Shown here: positions 36,862-47,822 of the stretch, piece after piece
Layout: each line of letters begins with the position of its first letter
Numbering within the stretch: position 1 is the first letter of the stretch
Assembly (NCBI RefSeq): GCF_013282745.1
Contig: NZ_CP054044.1
Span: 3,286,001-3,350,000 of the forward strand
From: Yersinia bercovieri ATCC 43970
Lineage (GTDB): Bacteria > Pseudomonadota > Gammaproteobacteria > Enterobacterales > Enterobacteriaceae
DNA: 64,000 nucleotides
Direction: 5' to 3'
Position numbers and translations under genes: made by a program
The notes under the pieces: model-generated
Seen by the model: only the letters and a program-made list of their open reading frames with translations
Told to the model about the DNA's origin: nothing
The model's database searches: none

Positions 36862-37413
36862 ATTAAAGGCGGAAAACGAGTTCAACCGGCGCGTCCTAAT
36901 CGCATCAACAAAGAGATTCGCGCCACAGAAGTTCGCTTAACAGGCGTCGATGGTGAGCAGATTGGCATTGTCAGTCTGAATGAAGCTCTTGAAAAAGCTG
37001 AGGAAGCTGGTGTTGATTTAGTAGAAATCAGTCCGAATGCCGAGCCGCCGGTTTGCCGTATCATGGATTACGGCAAATTCCTCTATGAGAAGAGCAAGTC
37101 GACAAAAGAACAGAAGAAGAAGCAAAAAGTCATTCAGGTTAAGGAGATCAAATTCCGGCCTGGTACCGATGATGGCGACTATCAGGTCAAACTACGCAAC
37201 CTGATTCGCTTTCTGGAAGATGGCGATAAAGCCAAAATCACCCTGCGGTTCCGTGGGCGTGAAATGGCGCACCAGCAGATCGGCATGGAAGTTCTTAACC
37301 GTGTCAAAAAAGATCTGACTGAGGATTCTGATTTGGCCGTTGTGGAGTCTTTCCCGACTCGTATCGAAGGCCGTCAGATGATCATGGTGCTCGCACCTAA
37401 GAAGAGACAGTAA
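36862..37413 (+). CDS. infC: Translation initiation factor IF-3 (ATT start)
   Basis: Prevents subunit joining and checks start-codon choice. The conserved N-terminus [20 protein letters not shown] begins right after an ATT at 36862, the unusual codon used by IF-3 to control its own synthesis; GGAGG lies at 36849, inside the thrS end. From there the protein has 183 residues (E. coli 180), the extra residues being near [16 protein letters not shown]. Starting at the internal ATG near 37063 would lose the N-domain and is wrong. N-domain 1-80, helical linker with [14 protein letters not shown]-domain to the end. Confidence 0.96.
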   Translation: MKGGKRVQPARPNRINKEIRATEVRLTGVDGEQIGIVSLNEALEKAEEAGVDLVEISPNAEPPVCRIMDYGKFLYEKSKSTKEQKKKQKVIQVKEIKFRPGTDDGDYQVKLRNLIRFLEDGDKAKITLRFRGREMAHQQIGMEVLNRVKKDLTEDSDLAVVESFPTRIEGRQMIMVLAPKKRQ

Positions 37414-37424
37414 GGCATTCAAGT

Positions 37425-37462
37425 AACAGATCTCCCTGCGCTTGCGCAGCAAGAGATCTGTT
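37425..37462 (+). promoter_or_regulatory. Leader hairpin before rpmI (L20 control region)
   Basis: Ten-base outer stem aacagatctc/gagatctgtt and six-base inner stem ctgcgc/gcgcag. It lies between infC and rpmI, where L20 binds to repress rpmI-rplT translation in E. coli. No T-run follows, so it is not a terminator. Confidence 0.6.
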
Positions 37463-37473
37463 CGCCTAGCTAG

Positions 37474-37707
<234 letters not shown>

Positions 37708-37735
37708 GTAATTTTGGTTTGAATTAAGACGATAG

Positions 37736-38101
<366 letters not shown>

Positions 38102-38110
38102 GTCAGAATT

Positions 38111-38134
38111 GAAGAGGGAGCTTGTCTCCCTCTT
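38111..38134 (+). terminator. Terminator after rplT
   Basis: Stem gaagagggag/ctccctcttt with a five-base loop and TTTTAAT. It separates the infC-rpmI-rplT unit from the attenuated pheST unit. Confidence 0.85.
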
Positions 38135-38173
38135 TTAATCTTTAGCTTTTTAAGCAATAAGGTCATCGTTATG

Positions 38174-38218
38174 ATGTATACCGTTACTTTTCGCTTCTCT
38201 TTTTACTTTAGCGCCTGA
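38174..38218 (+). CDS. pheM: PheM leader peptide
   Basis: 14-residue peptide MYTVTFRFSFYFSA from the second of two adjacent ATG codons (38171, 38174). It contains three phenylalanines near the end, like the E. coli PheM peptide (also 14 residues). Ribosome stalling at these codons when Phe-tRNA is short prevents termination at the attenuator that follows. Confidence 0.93.
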   Translation: MYTVTFRFSFYFSA

Positions 38219-38223
38219 TTTCA

Positions 38224-38288
38224 GGAGGCTGGTGCGTAAGAATTGAAACGAAAAATAACGCCAAAGCCTCCCATCGTGGAGGCTTTTT
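38224..38288 (+). promoter_or_regulatory. pheST attenuator
   Basis: Terminator stem agcctcc/ggaggct (38265-38284) with a T-run to 38289. The earlier ggaggct at 38224-38230 can pair with the same agcctcc to form the antiterminator. Together with pheM this is a classic phenylalanine attenuator. About 140 bases then lead to pheS. Confidence 0.88.
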
Positions 38289-38384
38289 TGTTTGTGCTTC
38301 AAGGTATTACCCTGACCTGGGAGCCAGTATTACTCTCTATGAACATGAATTTCTACGACACTAATTTATATAACTTAAATTTAG

Positions 38385-39410
<1,026 letters not shown>

Positions 39411-39424
39411 GGCGGGAATATCTC

Positions 39425-41812
39425 ATGAAATTCAGTGAACTTTGGTTGCGCGAATGGGTAAACCCAGCCATTAGCAGTGATGCATTAGCCCATCAAATTA
39501 CGATGGCTGGCTTAGAGGTTGATGGTGTCGAATCCGTTGCCGGCGAATTTAATGGTGTCGTGGTTGGCCACGTGGTGGAGTGTGGTCAGCATCCCAACGC
39601 TGATAAGTTGCGAGTGACCAAAATTGATGTGGGCGGCGATCGCTTGCTGGACATCGTTTGTGGCGCCGCGAATTGCCGGCAGGGCCTGAAAGTGGCGGTT
39701 GCGACTGTGGGTGCCGTGCTGCCGGGTGATTTCAAAATTAAAGCCGCCAAACTGCGTGGCGAGCCATCAGAAGGGATGCTGTGCTCTTTCTCTGAGTTGG
39801 CAATTTCAGAAGATCACGATGGTATTATCGAACTACCTGCGGATGCGCCAATTGGTGTCGATGTGCGGGAATACCTGAAGCTGGATGATAAAACCATTGA
39901 AATCAGTGTCACACCAAACCGTGCCGACTGCTTGGGTATTATCGGTGTTGCACGCGATGTGGCGGTGGTTAACCAACTGCCATTAACTGAACCGGATATG
40001 AGTCCGGTTGTAGCTTCTATCAATGACAGCTTCCCGATCCGCGTAGATGCACCGCAAGCTTGCCCGCGCTATTTGGGCCGTGTGGTGAAGGGCATCAATG
40101 TCAAAGCCGCGACACCTTTGTGGATGTGTGAGAAGTTGCGTCGTTGCGGTATTCGTTCAATTGACCCGGTGGTTGACGTCACTAACTTCGTTTTGCTGGA
40201 GTTAGGTCAGCCCATGCATGCGTTTGATCTGGATCGCATCGATGGCGGGATTGTTGTTCGTCTGGCGGCCGAAGGTGAAGAGCTGACTCTTTTGGACGGC
40301 ACAAAAGCCAAACTGAATGCTGACACTTTGGTGATTGCCGACCAGCAGAAACCGCTAGCGATGGCGGGCATCTTTGGTGGTGAGCACTCAGGTGTTAATG
40401 AAGAGACCCGCAACGTGCTGCTGGAGTCTGCATTCTTCAATCCACTGTCAATTACTGGCCGTGCGCGTCGCCATGGCTTGCATACCGATGCTTCTCATCG
40501 TTATGAGCGCGGTGTTGATCCTGCGTTGCAGCACAAAGCGATTGAGCGCGCAACTCGTCTATTGATTGATATCTGTGGCGGTGAAGCTGGCCCCGTTATT
40601 GATGTGACGGCAACTGAAGCGTTGCCAAAACGCGCGACTATCACGCTGCGTCGCGAGAAGCTAGACCGCTTAATCGGCCATCAGGTGCCTTCTGCACAGG
40701 TGAGTGACATTCTGCGTCGCCTTGGTTGTCAGGTGACTGAGCTTGGCACTGACTGGCTGGCAGTGGCACCAAGCTGGCGTTTCGATATGGAGATCGAAGA
40801 GGATTTGGTGGAAGAGGTTGCCCGTATTTACGGCTACAACAATATTCCTGATGTGCCAGTTAAAGCTGATCTGGTGATGACCAAACACCGCGAAGCTGAC
40901 TTACCGCTGAAGCGGGTAAAAACAGCATTAGTGGATCGCGGTTATCAAGAAGCAATTACTTACAGTTTTGTTGACCCCAAAGTGCAGGCGCTACTGCATC
41001 CACAGCAAGAGGCGCTAATCTTACCAAGCCCGATCTCTGTAGATATGTCTGCAATGCGCTTGTCATTGTTGACCGGTCTACTGTCAGCGGTGGTTTATAA
41101 CCAAAACCGTCAACAATCGCGCCTACGTTTATTTGAAAGCGGTTTACGCTTTGTACCTGATACTAAAGCAGATCTTGGTGTTAGACAGGATGTAATGCTG
41201 GCGGGTGTCATTGCAGGGCACCGTTACGAAGAACATTGGGATCTGGTGCGTCAGCCGATCGACTTCTATGATTTGAAGGGCGATCTGGAGGCAATTCTGG
41301 AGCTTACCGGCAAATTATCCGATGTTCAGTTCCGTGCTGAATCACATCCTGCACTGCATCCTGGGCAGAGCGCAGCAATTTATTTATCAGGGGAACACAT
41401 TGGTTTCATTGGTGTAGTTCATCCTGAACTGGAACGTAAGCTGGATCTGAATGGTCGAACTGTGGTGTTCGAAGTGCAGTGGAACAAGCTCGCAGACCGC
41501 GCTGTGCCTCAGGCCAGCGAGATTTCTCGCTTCCCGGCAAACCGTCGCGATATCGCTGTTGTGGTGGCTGAAAACGTTCCCGCAGAAGATATTTTGGCAG
41601 AGTGTAAGAAAGTTGGCGCAAATCAGGTAGTTGGCGTAAACTTGTTTGATGTGTACCGTGGCAAGGGCGTAGCAGAAGGTTATAAGAGTCTGGCTATTAG
41701 TCTGGTGTTGCAGGATACCGCCCGTACACTGGAAGAAGAGGAGATCGCCGCTACCGTTGCAAGATGTGTAGAGGCGTTAAAACAGCGATTCCAAGCATCC
41801 TTGAGGGATTGA
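39425..41812 (+). CDS. pheT: Phenylalanyl-tRNA synthetase beta subunit
   Basis: 795 residues as in E. coli. Domains: tRNA-binding OB fold (about 39-150), B3/B4 editing region (about 210-400, with the [13 protein letters not shown] motif), B5 (about 400-475), a catalytic-like core, and the C-terminal ferredoxin-fold anticodon domain (about 700-795, [14 protein letters not shown]). Lies 14 bases after pheS and four bases before ihfA, so all three are co-transcribed. Confidence 0.98.
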   Translation: MKFSELWLREWVNPAISSDALAHQITMAGLEVDGVESVAGEFNGVVVGHVVECGQHPNADKLRVTKIDVGGDRLLDIVCGAANCRQGLKVAVATVGAVLPGDFKIKAAKLRGEPSEGMLCSFSELAISEDHDGIIELPADAPIGVDVREYLKLDDKTIEISVTPNRADCLGIIGVARDVAVVNQLPLTEPDMSPVVASINDSFPIRVDAPQACPRYLGRVVKGINVKAATPLWMCEKLRRCGIRSIDPVVDVTNFVLLELGQPMHAFDLDRIDGGIVVRLAAEGEELTLLDGTKAKLNADTLVIADQQKPLAMAGIFGGEHSGVNEETRNVLLESAFFNPLSITGRARRHGLHTDASHRYERGVDPALQHKAIERATRLLIDICGGEAGPVIDVTATEALPKRATITLRREKLDRLIGHQVPSAQVSDILRRLGCQVTELGTDWLAVAPSWRFDMEIEEDLVEEVARIYGYNNIPDVPVKADLVMTKHREADLPLKRVKTALVDRGYQEAITYSFVDPKVQALLHPQQEALILPSPISVDMSAMRLSLLTGLLSAVVYNQNRQQSRLRLFESGLRFVPDTKADLGVRQDVMLAGVIAGHRYEEHWDLVRQPIDFYDLKGDLEAILELTGKLSDVQFRAESHPALHPGQSAAIYLSGEHIGFIGVVHPELERKLDLNGRTVVFEVQWNKLADRAVPQASEISRFPANRRDIAVVVAENVPAEDILAECKKVGANQVVGVNLFDVYRGKGVAEGYKSLAISLVLQDTARTLEEEEIAATVARCVEALKQRFQASLRD

Positions 41813-41816
41813 ACCT

Positions 41817-42113
41817 ATGGCGCTTACTAAAGCTGAAATGTCAGAACATCTATTTGAAAAGCTAGGGCTTAGCAAACGAGATGCCAAAGATCTGGTCGAG
41901 TTATTCTTTGAGGAAGTACGTCGTGCCCTCGAGAATGGCGAACAGGTCAAACTGTCTGGCTTTGGCAATTTTGATCTGCGAGACAAGAACCAACGTCCGG
42001 GCCGTAATCCGAAGACGGGTGAGGACATTCCTATTACGGCGCGCCGTGTGGTGACTTTCCGTCCAGGGCAAAAGCTAAAAAGCCGAGTAGAGGGTGCCAC
42101 TCCAAAAGAGTGA
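41817..42113 (+). CDS. ihfA: Integration host factor alpha subunit
   Basis: 98 residues; DNA-bending protein of the HU/IHF family. The beta-arm motif [22 protein letters not shown] with the intercalating proline is intact. Heterodimer partner of IhfB. Last gene of the pheM-pheST-ihfA operon. The P2-like remnant begins within 800 bases downstream. Confidence 0.97.
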   Translation: MALTKAEMSEHLFEKLGLSKRDAKDLVELFFEEVRRALENGEQVKLSGFGNFDLRDKNQRPGRNPKTGEDIPITARRVVTFRPGQKLKSRVEGATPKE

Positions 42114-42127
42114 GTATTTCTCGAAAC

Positions 42128-42153
42128 AAAAGGCCGCGCAAGCGGCCTTTTTC
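42128..42153 (+). terminator. Terminator of pheST-ihfA
   Basis: Stem aaggccgc/gcggcctt with a four-base loop and TTTTTCTT, 15 bases after the ihfA stop. Confidence 0.9.
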
Positions 42154-42273
42154 TTGCCCGTAACTTGTTGAAATACATTTATTTTATTTTAATGGTGTCC
42201 ACATGCTGACTGCAGCTTAAGCTCTTGTTGCTCTTTTGCTATGTTCTAATAGTGAGTGTGTATTGAGCCAGAC

Positions 42274-42300
42274 AAGAAAAAACCCCGCATTGCGGGGTTC
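42274..42300 (-). terminator. Terminator of the TM2-domain gene
   Basis: Stem aaccccgc/gcggggtt; the minus strand continues with TTTTTTCTTG, 35 bases after the stop of the minus-strand gene. Confidence 0.85.
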
Positions 42301-42335
42301 TATATACGTGGCTAGATTTCATCACCCAATTTTTG

Positions 42336-42632
42336 TTAACCGTATTTTCGGGCAAACTCTTCATCTGAATTGCAAAGATAAATAATGAATTCAATGAAAG
42401 CGATAATCGCGGGAATGAATGTCCAGCAAAAAATGAGATATAAGAACCCTTGTCCAATCTTACCTAGATAAAATTTGTGCGCGCCAAATCCGCCAAGAAA
42501 AAATGCCAGAAGAGCCGCAACCATACGATTTCTCTCGCCCGTAACTTTTTGAGTTGCACCACAACTTGGGCAAGCTCTTGCTGATTCATGTATTTCTTTA
42601 CCGCACCCACGGCAAAAAACCATGTTTGACAT
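42336..42632 (-). CDS. Zinc-ribbon / TM2-domain membrane protein
   Basis: 98 residues. An N-terminal zinc ribbon (CRGCGKEIHESARACPSCG, four cysteines, residues 7-25) is followed by a TM2 domain: two helices (about 37-55 and 62-88) joined by the typical GGFGAHKFYLGKIGQGFLYLIF. Such proteins are common in bacteria, function unknown. Own terminator, no operon partner; the gap to ogr (256 bases) shows nothing else. It may be a native gene at the edge of the prophage or part of it. Confidence 0.82.
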   Translation of the reverse strand: MSNMVFCRGCGKEIHESARACPSCGATQKVTGERNRMVAALLAFFLGGFGAHKFYLGKIGQGFLYLIFCWTFIPAIIAFIEFIIYLCNSDEEFARKYG

Positions 42633-42888
42633 AATGTGTAATCCTTCTAAATTTCAAAGACAATCATAATCAGCGCACTGAATTTGCTGAGAGGTTTCAG
42701 CAAGGCACCTCATTGTGTGGACTCACAAGTCGTACTGATTTCATTTTGTTTTTAATATGCTAACTTCAGCTCAGTGGTTTTAACACTTAACTGATTGTAA
42801 TGATTAATAGGTTAGCAATCCATTAGAAGAGATCCTGAGTCAAACAAAAAAGCCCGCACGCGGCAGGCTGATTGAAAACTGTTGAGTA

Positions 42889-43128
42889 TCAAAAACCTAA
42901 ATCAAACTGATCATCACCCAGATGCCCCGGCAGAAACAGATCGCGGGGTAGGGTGGCGGTGTTATTACGGCTGGGGTGGGACAGGATTTTATCGACTGAT
43001 TGCAGCGTGGTGAATGTACAGCTGCAAAGCAGGTTTTGGCACTGGTGGTAATTCTCTTTGGTATTGACGGTTATCATTCTGCTGGTACGGGTGCGGGTGA
43101 CGGCACCACATTGTGGGCATGACATCAT
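42889..43128 (-). CDS. ogr: Ogr/Delta-family late transcription activator
   Basis: 79 residues. Small zinc protein that switches on P2 late promoters. The four-cysteine site is intact as CX2C-X22-CX4C (C4, C7, C30, C35), with the family core RTSRMITVNTKENYHQC. Slightly longer than P2 Ogr (72) at the C-terminus. GGAG lies before the start. Without complete late operons its present use is doubtful; it could act on a related prophage elsewhere. Confidence 0.85.
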   Translation of the reverse strand: MMSCPQCGAVTRTRTSRMITVNTKENYHQCQNLLCSCTFTTLQSVDKILSHPSRNNTATLPRDLFLPGHLGDDQFDLGF

Positions 43129-43161
43129 GATAATAACTCCAACCTTCTCTTGCTTGGCTAA

Positions 43162-43869
43162 AGTATAACCTATTCATTCTCCGAATTCTTTTACTCTGTT
43201 TCTTCTCTGGCAGGCACCATTATGAAAGTGGTGGCGGCGCTGTCAATTGCCACTATTACGCTGGGCGGATTGGCGCTGGCGGCGGCGGCATTATTGGGGC
43301 CGATGCTGGCCCTGTGGTTGGGGTTCTCGCTACTGGCCGGTAATGGGGGACTGGGTGCATTACTGCCGAAATTCAGCGGGTTATCGGGTGGCATCAGTCG
43401 GTTAGTGCCTAACCTGCTGCGTGTCTCTCCGGCGTTGTTGTCGTGGCGTACCAGTGCCAGCGTAGCCGGTTCTGCGCTGGGTGGCTTGCAGTCGAAAATG
43501 GCACTACTGGGTTCCAATGCACAGATGGCACTGTCGGCGGCGCAGCCCGGCCTGTTGGCCAGCATGCAACAAAGCGCCAGCGATATGCTGGCCCGCACGC
43601 GGGAGATGATCGCGCCGAATGATTTTGACTCGTTATCACTGGCCGGTGATATTCCACAGCTGGCGAGAAAGCCGCTCAATGCGCAGCGCAATAGTGGCCC
43701 GATAACCCATGAGGGCGACCGCTACGACATCACCATCAACCTGCAAGGTCAGCAGGCGGCCAACATAGATGAGAATAAGCTGGTCAATATGCTGTATGAC
43801 AAAATCGCCACTCTACAGCGCCAGAAAGAGTCCCGCCGCCGTTCTACGTTCACAGACAGGGAGCAATAA
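43162..43869 (+). pseudogene. Tail tape-measure protein (P2 gpT), C-terminal remnant
   Basis: Only about the last 230 residues of a protein that should have around 800. The remaining part has a hydrophobic, glycine/alanine-rich segment (LGGLALAAAALLGPMLALWLG) and the polar C-terminal stretch HEGDRYDITINLQGQQAANIDENKLVNML typical of gpT. The reading frame is open back to 43162 without a proper start; the ATG at 43222 has no clear ribosome-binding site. Directly followed by U, as in P2. Confidence 0.8.
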
Positions 43870-43871
43870 TT

Positions 43872-44315
43872 ATGATGATGGTTTTCGGGTTGTTTGTGTT
43901 TGAACTGCGCACCGCACCTTATCAGAATCTGGGGCAGGAGAGCACCTTCCGGCACGTCAATAACAGTCGGGTCGGCAAGTCGCCACGCTATCAATATATT
44001 GGCCGCGGTGAAGATAAAATTACCCTCGGCGGGACATTGTACCCGGAAGTGACCGGCGGCGATGTGTCGCTGGCCGCACTGCGCACCATGGCCTACACTG
44101 GCAAAGCCTACCCGCTGATAGAAGGCACTGGCGGGATCTACGGCATGTTTGTGATCACCGGCATCAGTGAAACCCGCACCGAGTTTTTTAAGGATGGCAA
44201 GGCGAGAAAAATTGAGTTCTCGCTCAGTCTGGAAAAGGTCAGCGAGGATTTGCGCGAAATGCTGGCTGATGTGGATCTGGGGTTTGAGGGCCAATGGAAC
44301 GGTTTTGTACGCTAA
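43872..44315 (+). CDS. P2 gpU-family tail protein
   Basis: 147 residues, close to P2 gpU (159). MMVFGLFVFELRTAPYQ, RVGKSPRYQYIGRGEDKITLGGTLYPE and KARKIEFSLSLEKV are typical of the family, which caps the tail at its head-proximal end. GGGAG precedes three consecutive ATG codons. Appears intact; gpD, normally next, is missing and the DUF4225 gene stands in its place. Confidence 0.88.
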   Translation: MMMVFGLFVFELRTAPYQNLGQESTFRHVNNSRVGKSPRYQYIGRGEDKITLGGTLYPEVTGGDVSLAALRTMAYTGKAYPLIEGTGGIYGMFVITGISETRTEFFKDGKARKIEFSLSLEKVSEDLREMLADVDLGFEGQWNGFVR

Positions 44316-44428
44316 GAGGAAATAGCCTTAAATATCATGAGTTTTAATGCGGTCAAAAAAACGGCAGTTTACACCTGAGCACAATGCCGTATTATCGGAT
44401 GAGTAACTAAATACAGGGAGATAAAGAA

Positions 44429-45247
44429 ATGGATGCGACGTTACTTTCAAGGATGCGGTCAGGTGGCAGGATTACAAGTTGGTCAGAAACGATGGTGAAC
44501 CTGGAGGCCCGTAAGCTGATTAATATCGCGAACACGCTGTCCGCTTCCCACCTTAGTGATAGTCTGACCCGGATGAATTTTGTTCAGGAAATAAAGGAAG
44601 TTGTTGAGCAACAGTTCGCTGCCGCGCGACGTGCTACATCGGACGAAGAGTGTATGGTCTGCATACAAAGTCTGAGAGCGGAGACGGAAAACCTTCAGGC
44701 GCAGGACCGGATGTTGCGGCTGAAAACCGCGAAACTTTACGCCAAAGTGGAGTTCGTCCGGGAAAATAATAAAATTGTCGGGTATGTTATTTCAGCTGTA
44801 CATATTGTTGTTTCCGGTGCTGCTATTGTCGGCGGCGCTTTAATGATTTCAACAATGACGCCTCTTGGTATGCTGACTGGAGCAATACTTGTAATGGACG
44901 GCGTTAATGGTTTATCAAAAGAAATCATCCCTCGCCTGTATGGCGAACAATACCAAACCGAGGGTTTTTTTGCTGATGGAGTCGTGGAGGCTGCTCAATT
45001 TATGGGGTTTAAACCAGAATCCGGTCTGGCTTTTTATAACGCAGTTACATTAAGTGCAGGTGTTTACAGCATCTTCGGGCTGGCAAGAAAACCAGAAGCC
45101 TGGCGATTATTCAAATGGTTGCCACGGGATTACTACCGAAAGGTAGATACTATGAGTCGGCCAAAACTAACAATGAAAATAGTGGGCTACGGTATTAAAG
45201 CAAAAGTAGTTTTCGACTTACTGGCTACAGACAATAATGGCAGTTAA
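44429..45247 (+). CDS. DUF4225-domain protein, prophage cargo
   Basis: 272 residues. The N-terminal half (1-105) is helical and polar, with ARRATSDEECMVCIQSLRAETENLQAQDRMLRL split by two cysteines. A hydrophobic pair of helices follows (about 111-160, with VISAVHIVVSGAAIVGGALM), then a C-terminal region with KEIIPRLYGEQYQTEGFF and YNAVTLSAGVYSIFGLARKPEAWRLF. The centre resembles DUF4225, which is found in phage cargo and some toxin-like proteins; function unknown. It has its own GGGAG and lies where gpD should be. Its stop overlaps that of the opposing small gene. Confidence 0.7.
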   Translation: MDATLLSRMRSGGRITSWSETMVNLEARKLINIANTLSASHLSDSLTRMNFVQEIKEVVEQQFAAARRATSDEECMVCIQSLRAETENLQAQDRMLRLKTAKLYAKVEFVRENNKIVGYVISAVHIVVSGAAIVGGALMISTMTPLGMLTGAILVMDGVNGLSKEIIPRLYGEQYQTEGFFADGVVEAAQFMGFKPESGLAFYNAVTLSAGVYSIFGLARKPEAWRLFKWLPRDYYRKVDTMSRPKLTMKIVGYGIKAKVVFDLLATDNNGS

Positions 45248-45558
45248 TTTATATTTCCTCTCCAATACCGCCATGACTTATAAGAAAGGACTGGCGGTTG
45301 GATGAAAGTGACGATCACTACCGCGATCAGAAGAGATAATCCCCCACCTACCACGGTTTGTTTCGATGAAAATAACACGAGGAAGATAAAAACCATCAGA
45401 CAAGCTGATGTAATCCAAAGAACAACCCTAAATTTATTTGCCAAATCTTGAATGGCTTCCCCAAGGGTTCCACCATAGCTTTCCACGTTATTCTTAATCT
45501 TTTGTAGTTCAGCATTTGTAAATCCTGATTTTAAAAGCTTTTCTTCGTTAACGTTCAT
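45244..45558 (-). CDS. Small two-helix membrane protein opposite the DUF4225 gene
   Basis: 104 residues: a polar helical N-terminus (MNVNEEKLLKSGFTNAELQ...), then two hydrophobic helices (about 45-64 and 68-90) and a basic end (SYKSWRYWRGN). I do not recognise a family. It converges on the DUF4225 gene and both stop codons share the bases ttaa at 45244-45247. Size and membrane character would fit an immunity protein, but this is inference only. The 212 bases after its start are AT-rich and non-coding. Confidence 0.65.
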   Translation of the reverse strand: MNVNEEKLLKSGFTNAELQKIKNNVESYGGTLGEAIQDLANKFRVVLWITSACLMVFIFLVLFSSKQTVVGGGLSLLIAVVIVTFIQPPVLSYKSWRYWRGNIN

Positions 45559-45770
45559 AATTTTTTAATCTCTTAAAGACATGTAATGATCTGTATAGGG
45601 TATACCAAAAAACCAGTCACTAATCGACCATTATCACAGCTTCCTTTCCTTTGTGAGTAATATTTTAATTATAAATAACAGATAGTTATGTCGTTATTGT
45701 GGCTTTTACACCATTAACCCTCAATCCCTATTAGTGCAATGAGGTGGCGCACGATATTAAGCCCACTGAC

Positions 45771-46262
45771 TTATCTGGCTAGCGGCCATGTGGGAACGAT
45801 ATAACCTTGATTCACCGCTTCAATCAAAAGCCACTGCGGCAGCTCCGGCAACTCAATCAATGGCCAGTTTTCTACTGTCGGCCATGCGCGATAGGTGGCG
45901 CGGGTGGCGGTTAACTCGTCGCGCTGCTGCGTCGTCAGCGGCTTATCATCAATGGAATAATCACTCACCATCATGGGATCAGTATCCACAATAAAATCAT
46001 CACGGTACTGTCGGGCCTTTGCTGCCAGCTCGTCAGCCGTCAGGGGTGGCGGCGGTGATAGTGGCGGGATATCGACCTACACCGGACGATTATCAGCCAC
46101 CCCCAGCATTTGGCCGAAGGGTGCAGGTTGTTTCCAATAAAGCGCCTGTTCTTCATCACTCACCACGATAAGACTTTTCGTAATATCATCATGAAAACTA
46201 CCATCTTGTGCCATATTTTCAGGAATAAATGCCACTAATGTCGGGCTAAATAATGCTTTCAT
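45771..46262 (-). pseudogene. Phage tail fibre assembly-type gene with an internal amber codon
   Basis: One continuous frame of 163 sense codons interrupted by a single TAG at 46077-46079, after ADNRPV and before VDIPPLSPPPPLTADELAAKA. The upstream part (MKALFSPTLVAFIPEN...) and the downstream part (RQYRDDFIVDTDPMMVSDY...WLLIEAVNQGYIVPTWP) belong to one fibre-assembly/tail protein by composition and order. There is no frameshift, so only one base change would restore it. Confidence 0.8.
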
Positions 46263-46263
46263 T

Positions 46264-47035
46264 TTAATATCCTATCGCTATATAAAAAACACTCACGGAC
46301 TGATCTGTTCGAAGATTTTGCACAAAACCCGTCAAATGAGTCACTGGCCCGACATTGGCGGGGTTAAGAGCTAGATTTGCAAACGATGAGTTTGGTGTGG
46401 CCGTCGATGCGGTTGTTAAACTCGCATTAAGTAATTTATTTGGGAAAGGTATTGGTAACGCCCATGTAAACGCCTGTGCTCCAATCACGTAAGGAAGTAA
46501 GCTCGGTATTAGCCCAATCTGGATAATCAGCCCACCGGGAACATCCGGAATACGAATATAATCATTTGTGGTAAATACTCTTTTGCTAAAGAGACTCATT
46601 AGTGCAGAGGGGGTAATTAAGCTATTTATCGTGATACCTGTGGCAACTTCCGTATTTGTCGCGACCCCTTTTTTAGCCGCATCACCCAACCTGCATCAGT
46701 GGCTTATAGGTTTCGGCACAGTTGGCAATGGCAACCAAATCACCGTCTTTATCCAGCAAGCCAATTTCACGTATCCACCACCCGCCATCCGTTTCGGGGA
46801 TCACCTGTTCGGCGATAATCTGGCTACTGTTGGCCGCATCGACACTTAATGAGTTCAGTGCGGCGCGGCGTTTCTCGCCAATCAGTTGCGTTTGTGCGGC
46901 GTTCGGCAGCGGTAATACGCCACCACCGTCGCCCACGGCCATCTGAGTGATCTGTAGTTGGGTGCCGAGGGCCGTGGCGTTCGCCAGTTTGGCCGCCCCC
47001 AGATGGGTCAGTATGGCAAAGAATTTTGCGGTCAT
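46264..47035 (-). pseudogene. Tail fibre (P2 gpH) gene with central deletion and frameshift
   Basis: The first 117 codons (47035-46682) are the conserved N-terminus of the collar-type fibre: FFAILTHLGAAKLANATALG, MAVGDGGG, GGWWIREIGLLDKDGDLVAIANCAETYKPLMQ. They then run into a stop. From about 46689 a second frame gives GDAAKKGVATNTE and the fibre C-terminus (FTTNDYIRIPDVPGGLIIQIGL...). The joint at about 46685 looks like a deletion of the repetitive middle with loss of frame. The start overlaps the I stop (ATGA). Confidence 0.82.
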
Positions 47036-47822
47036 GGGTTCACGCTCACGCTGTCAATAAGATGAAGTGTGCCGCCGGTGTAGTGCTGGCCGCTCACAGT
47101 AATAGTTTCAGGTAAATAGGGGTAAACGGTCAGCTCGTCGCCGTCGTAACTGGCGACACTGACAGGGATCGCACCGGAGACATCCAGATTGATAGACAGG
47201 CCCACCAGATGGCGGCTGCACGGTTTGGCCCCATCAATCAGCCGCTCCAGTTCAAAATACATTTCGTCAGTAATGCCGGTTTCCAGTACGCCGACATCCA
47301 ACCGAAAAGTGCCGGGCGCTTCATTGGTTTTCCACCACTCAATCACCCGAATAAGGTAGCCGAGCGGCTCCACCACGCGCCGCAGTGCGCCAATAGTGCC
47401 CTTGCGTTTGTGTAGGTAAGCCGAAGATTTCACTACCGCGCGTTTGGTGGCTTCCGGCCAGCTCTCATCCCAGCGATCAACCGACCACGCCCACGCCAGA
47501 TAGGGCAGTAACGGTAGCGGGCACAGGTCGGCACTCCATAACTGGCGCAACGGCACCGGCACCTCACCTAATCTGGCCTGCGCGGCAGCACATACCGGTT
47601 CAGCTTCCGGCCCCGGATAGATATAGAGCACCGCGTCAATCTGGTATTCGACAATGGCGGCGGATTGCACGGTGACACGGTCAGCCACCGGCCGCACGTC
47701 CTCATCATTCAGGGCGGTGCGGATAATCTCCAGCAGCTACGGCGAGGCTTCGCCGTTTCCGGCCCGCGCCAGCACGGTGACAGTGACACAGGCCGGTGAC
47801 GGACTCAGCGCCGAGGCATCAG
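47032..47822 (-). pseudogene. Fused remnants of baseplate gpJ (C-part) and tail gpI
   Basis: Frame open from about 47826: VADASALSPSPACVTVTVLARAGNGEASP, TAG at 47737-47739, then LLEIIRTALNDEDVRPVADRVTVQSAAIVEYQIDAVLYIYPGPEAEPV, all typical of the end of gpJ. Near 47575 the chain passes directly into gpI sequence (LGEVPVPLRQLW, LLPYLAWAWSVDRWDESWPEATKRAVVKSS). The end of J and the start of I are missing, so a deletion has joined them in frame, apparently at the similar AQARLG/ARLGE words. The rest of I to its end seems intact. Confidence 0.8.

Noticed and set aside
43222-43869. Tape-measure remnant as an intact small gene
   Set aside because: The frame stays open upstream of the ATG with no ribosome-binding site and the product matches only the C-terminal part of gpT.
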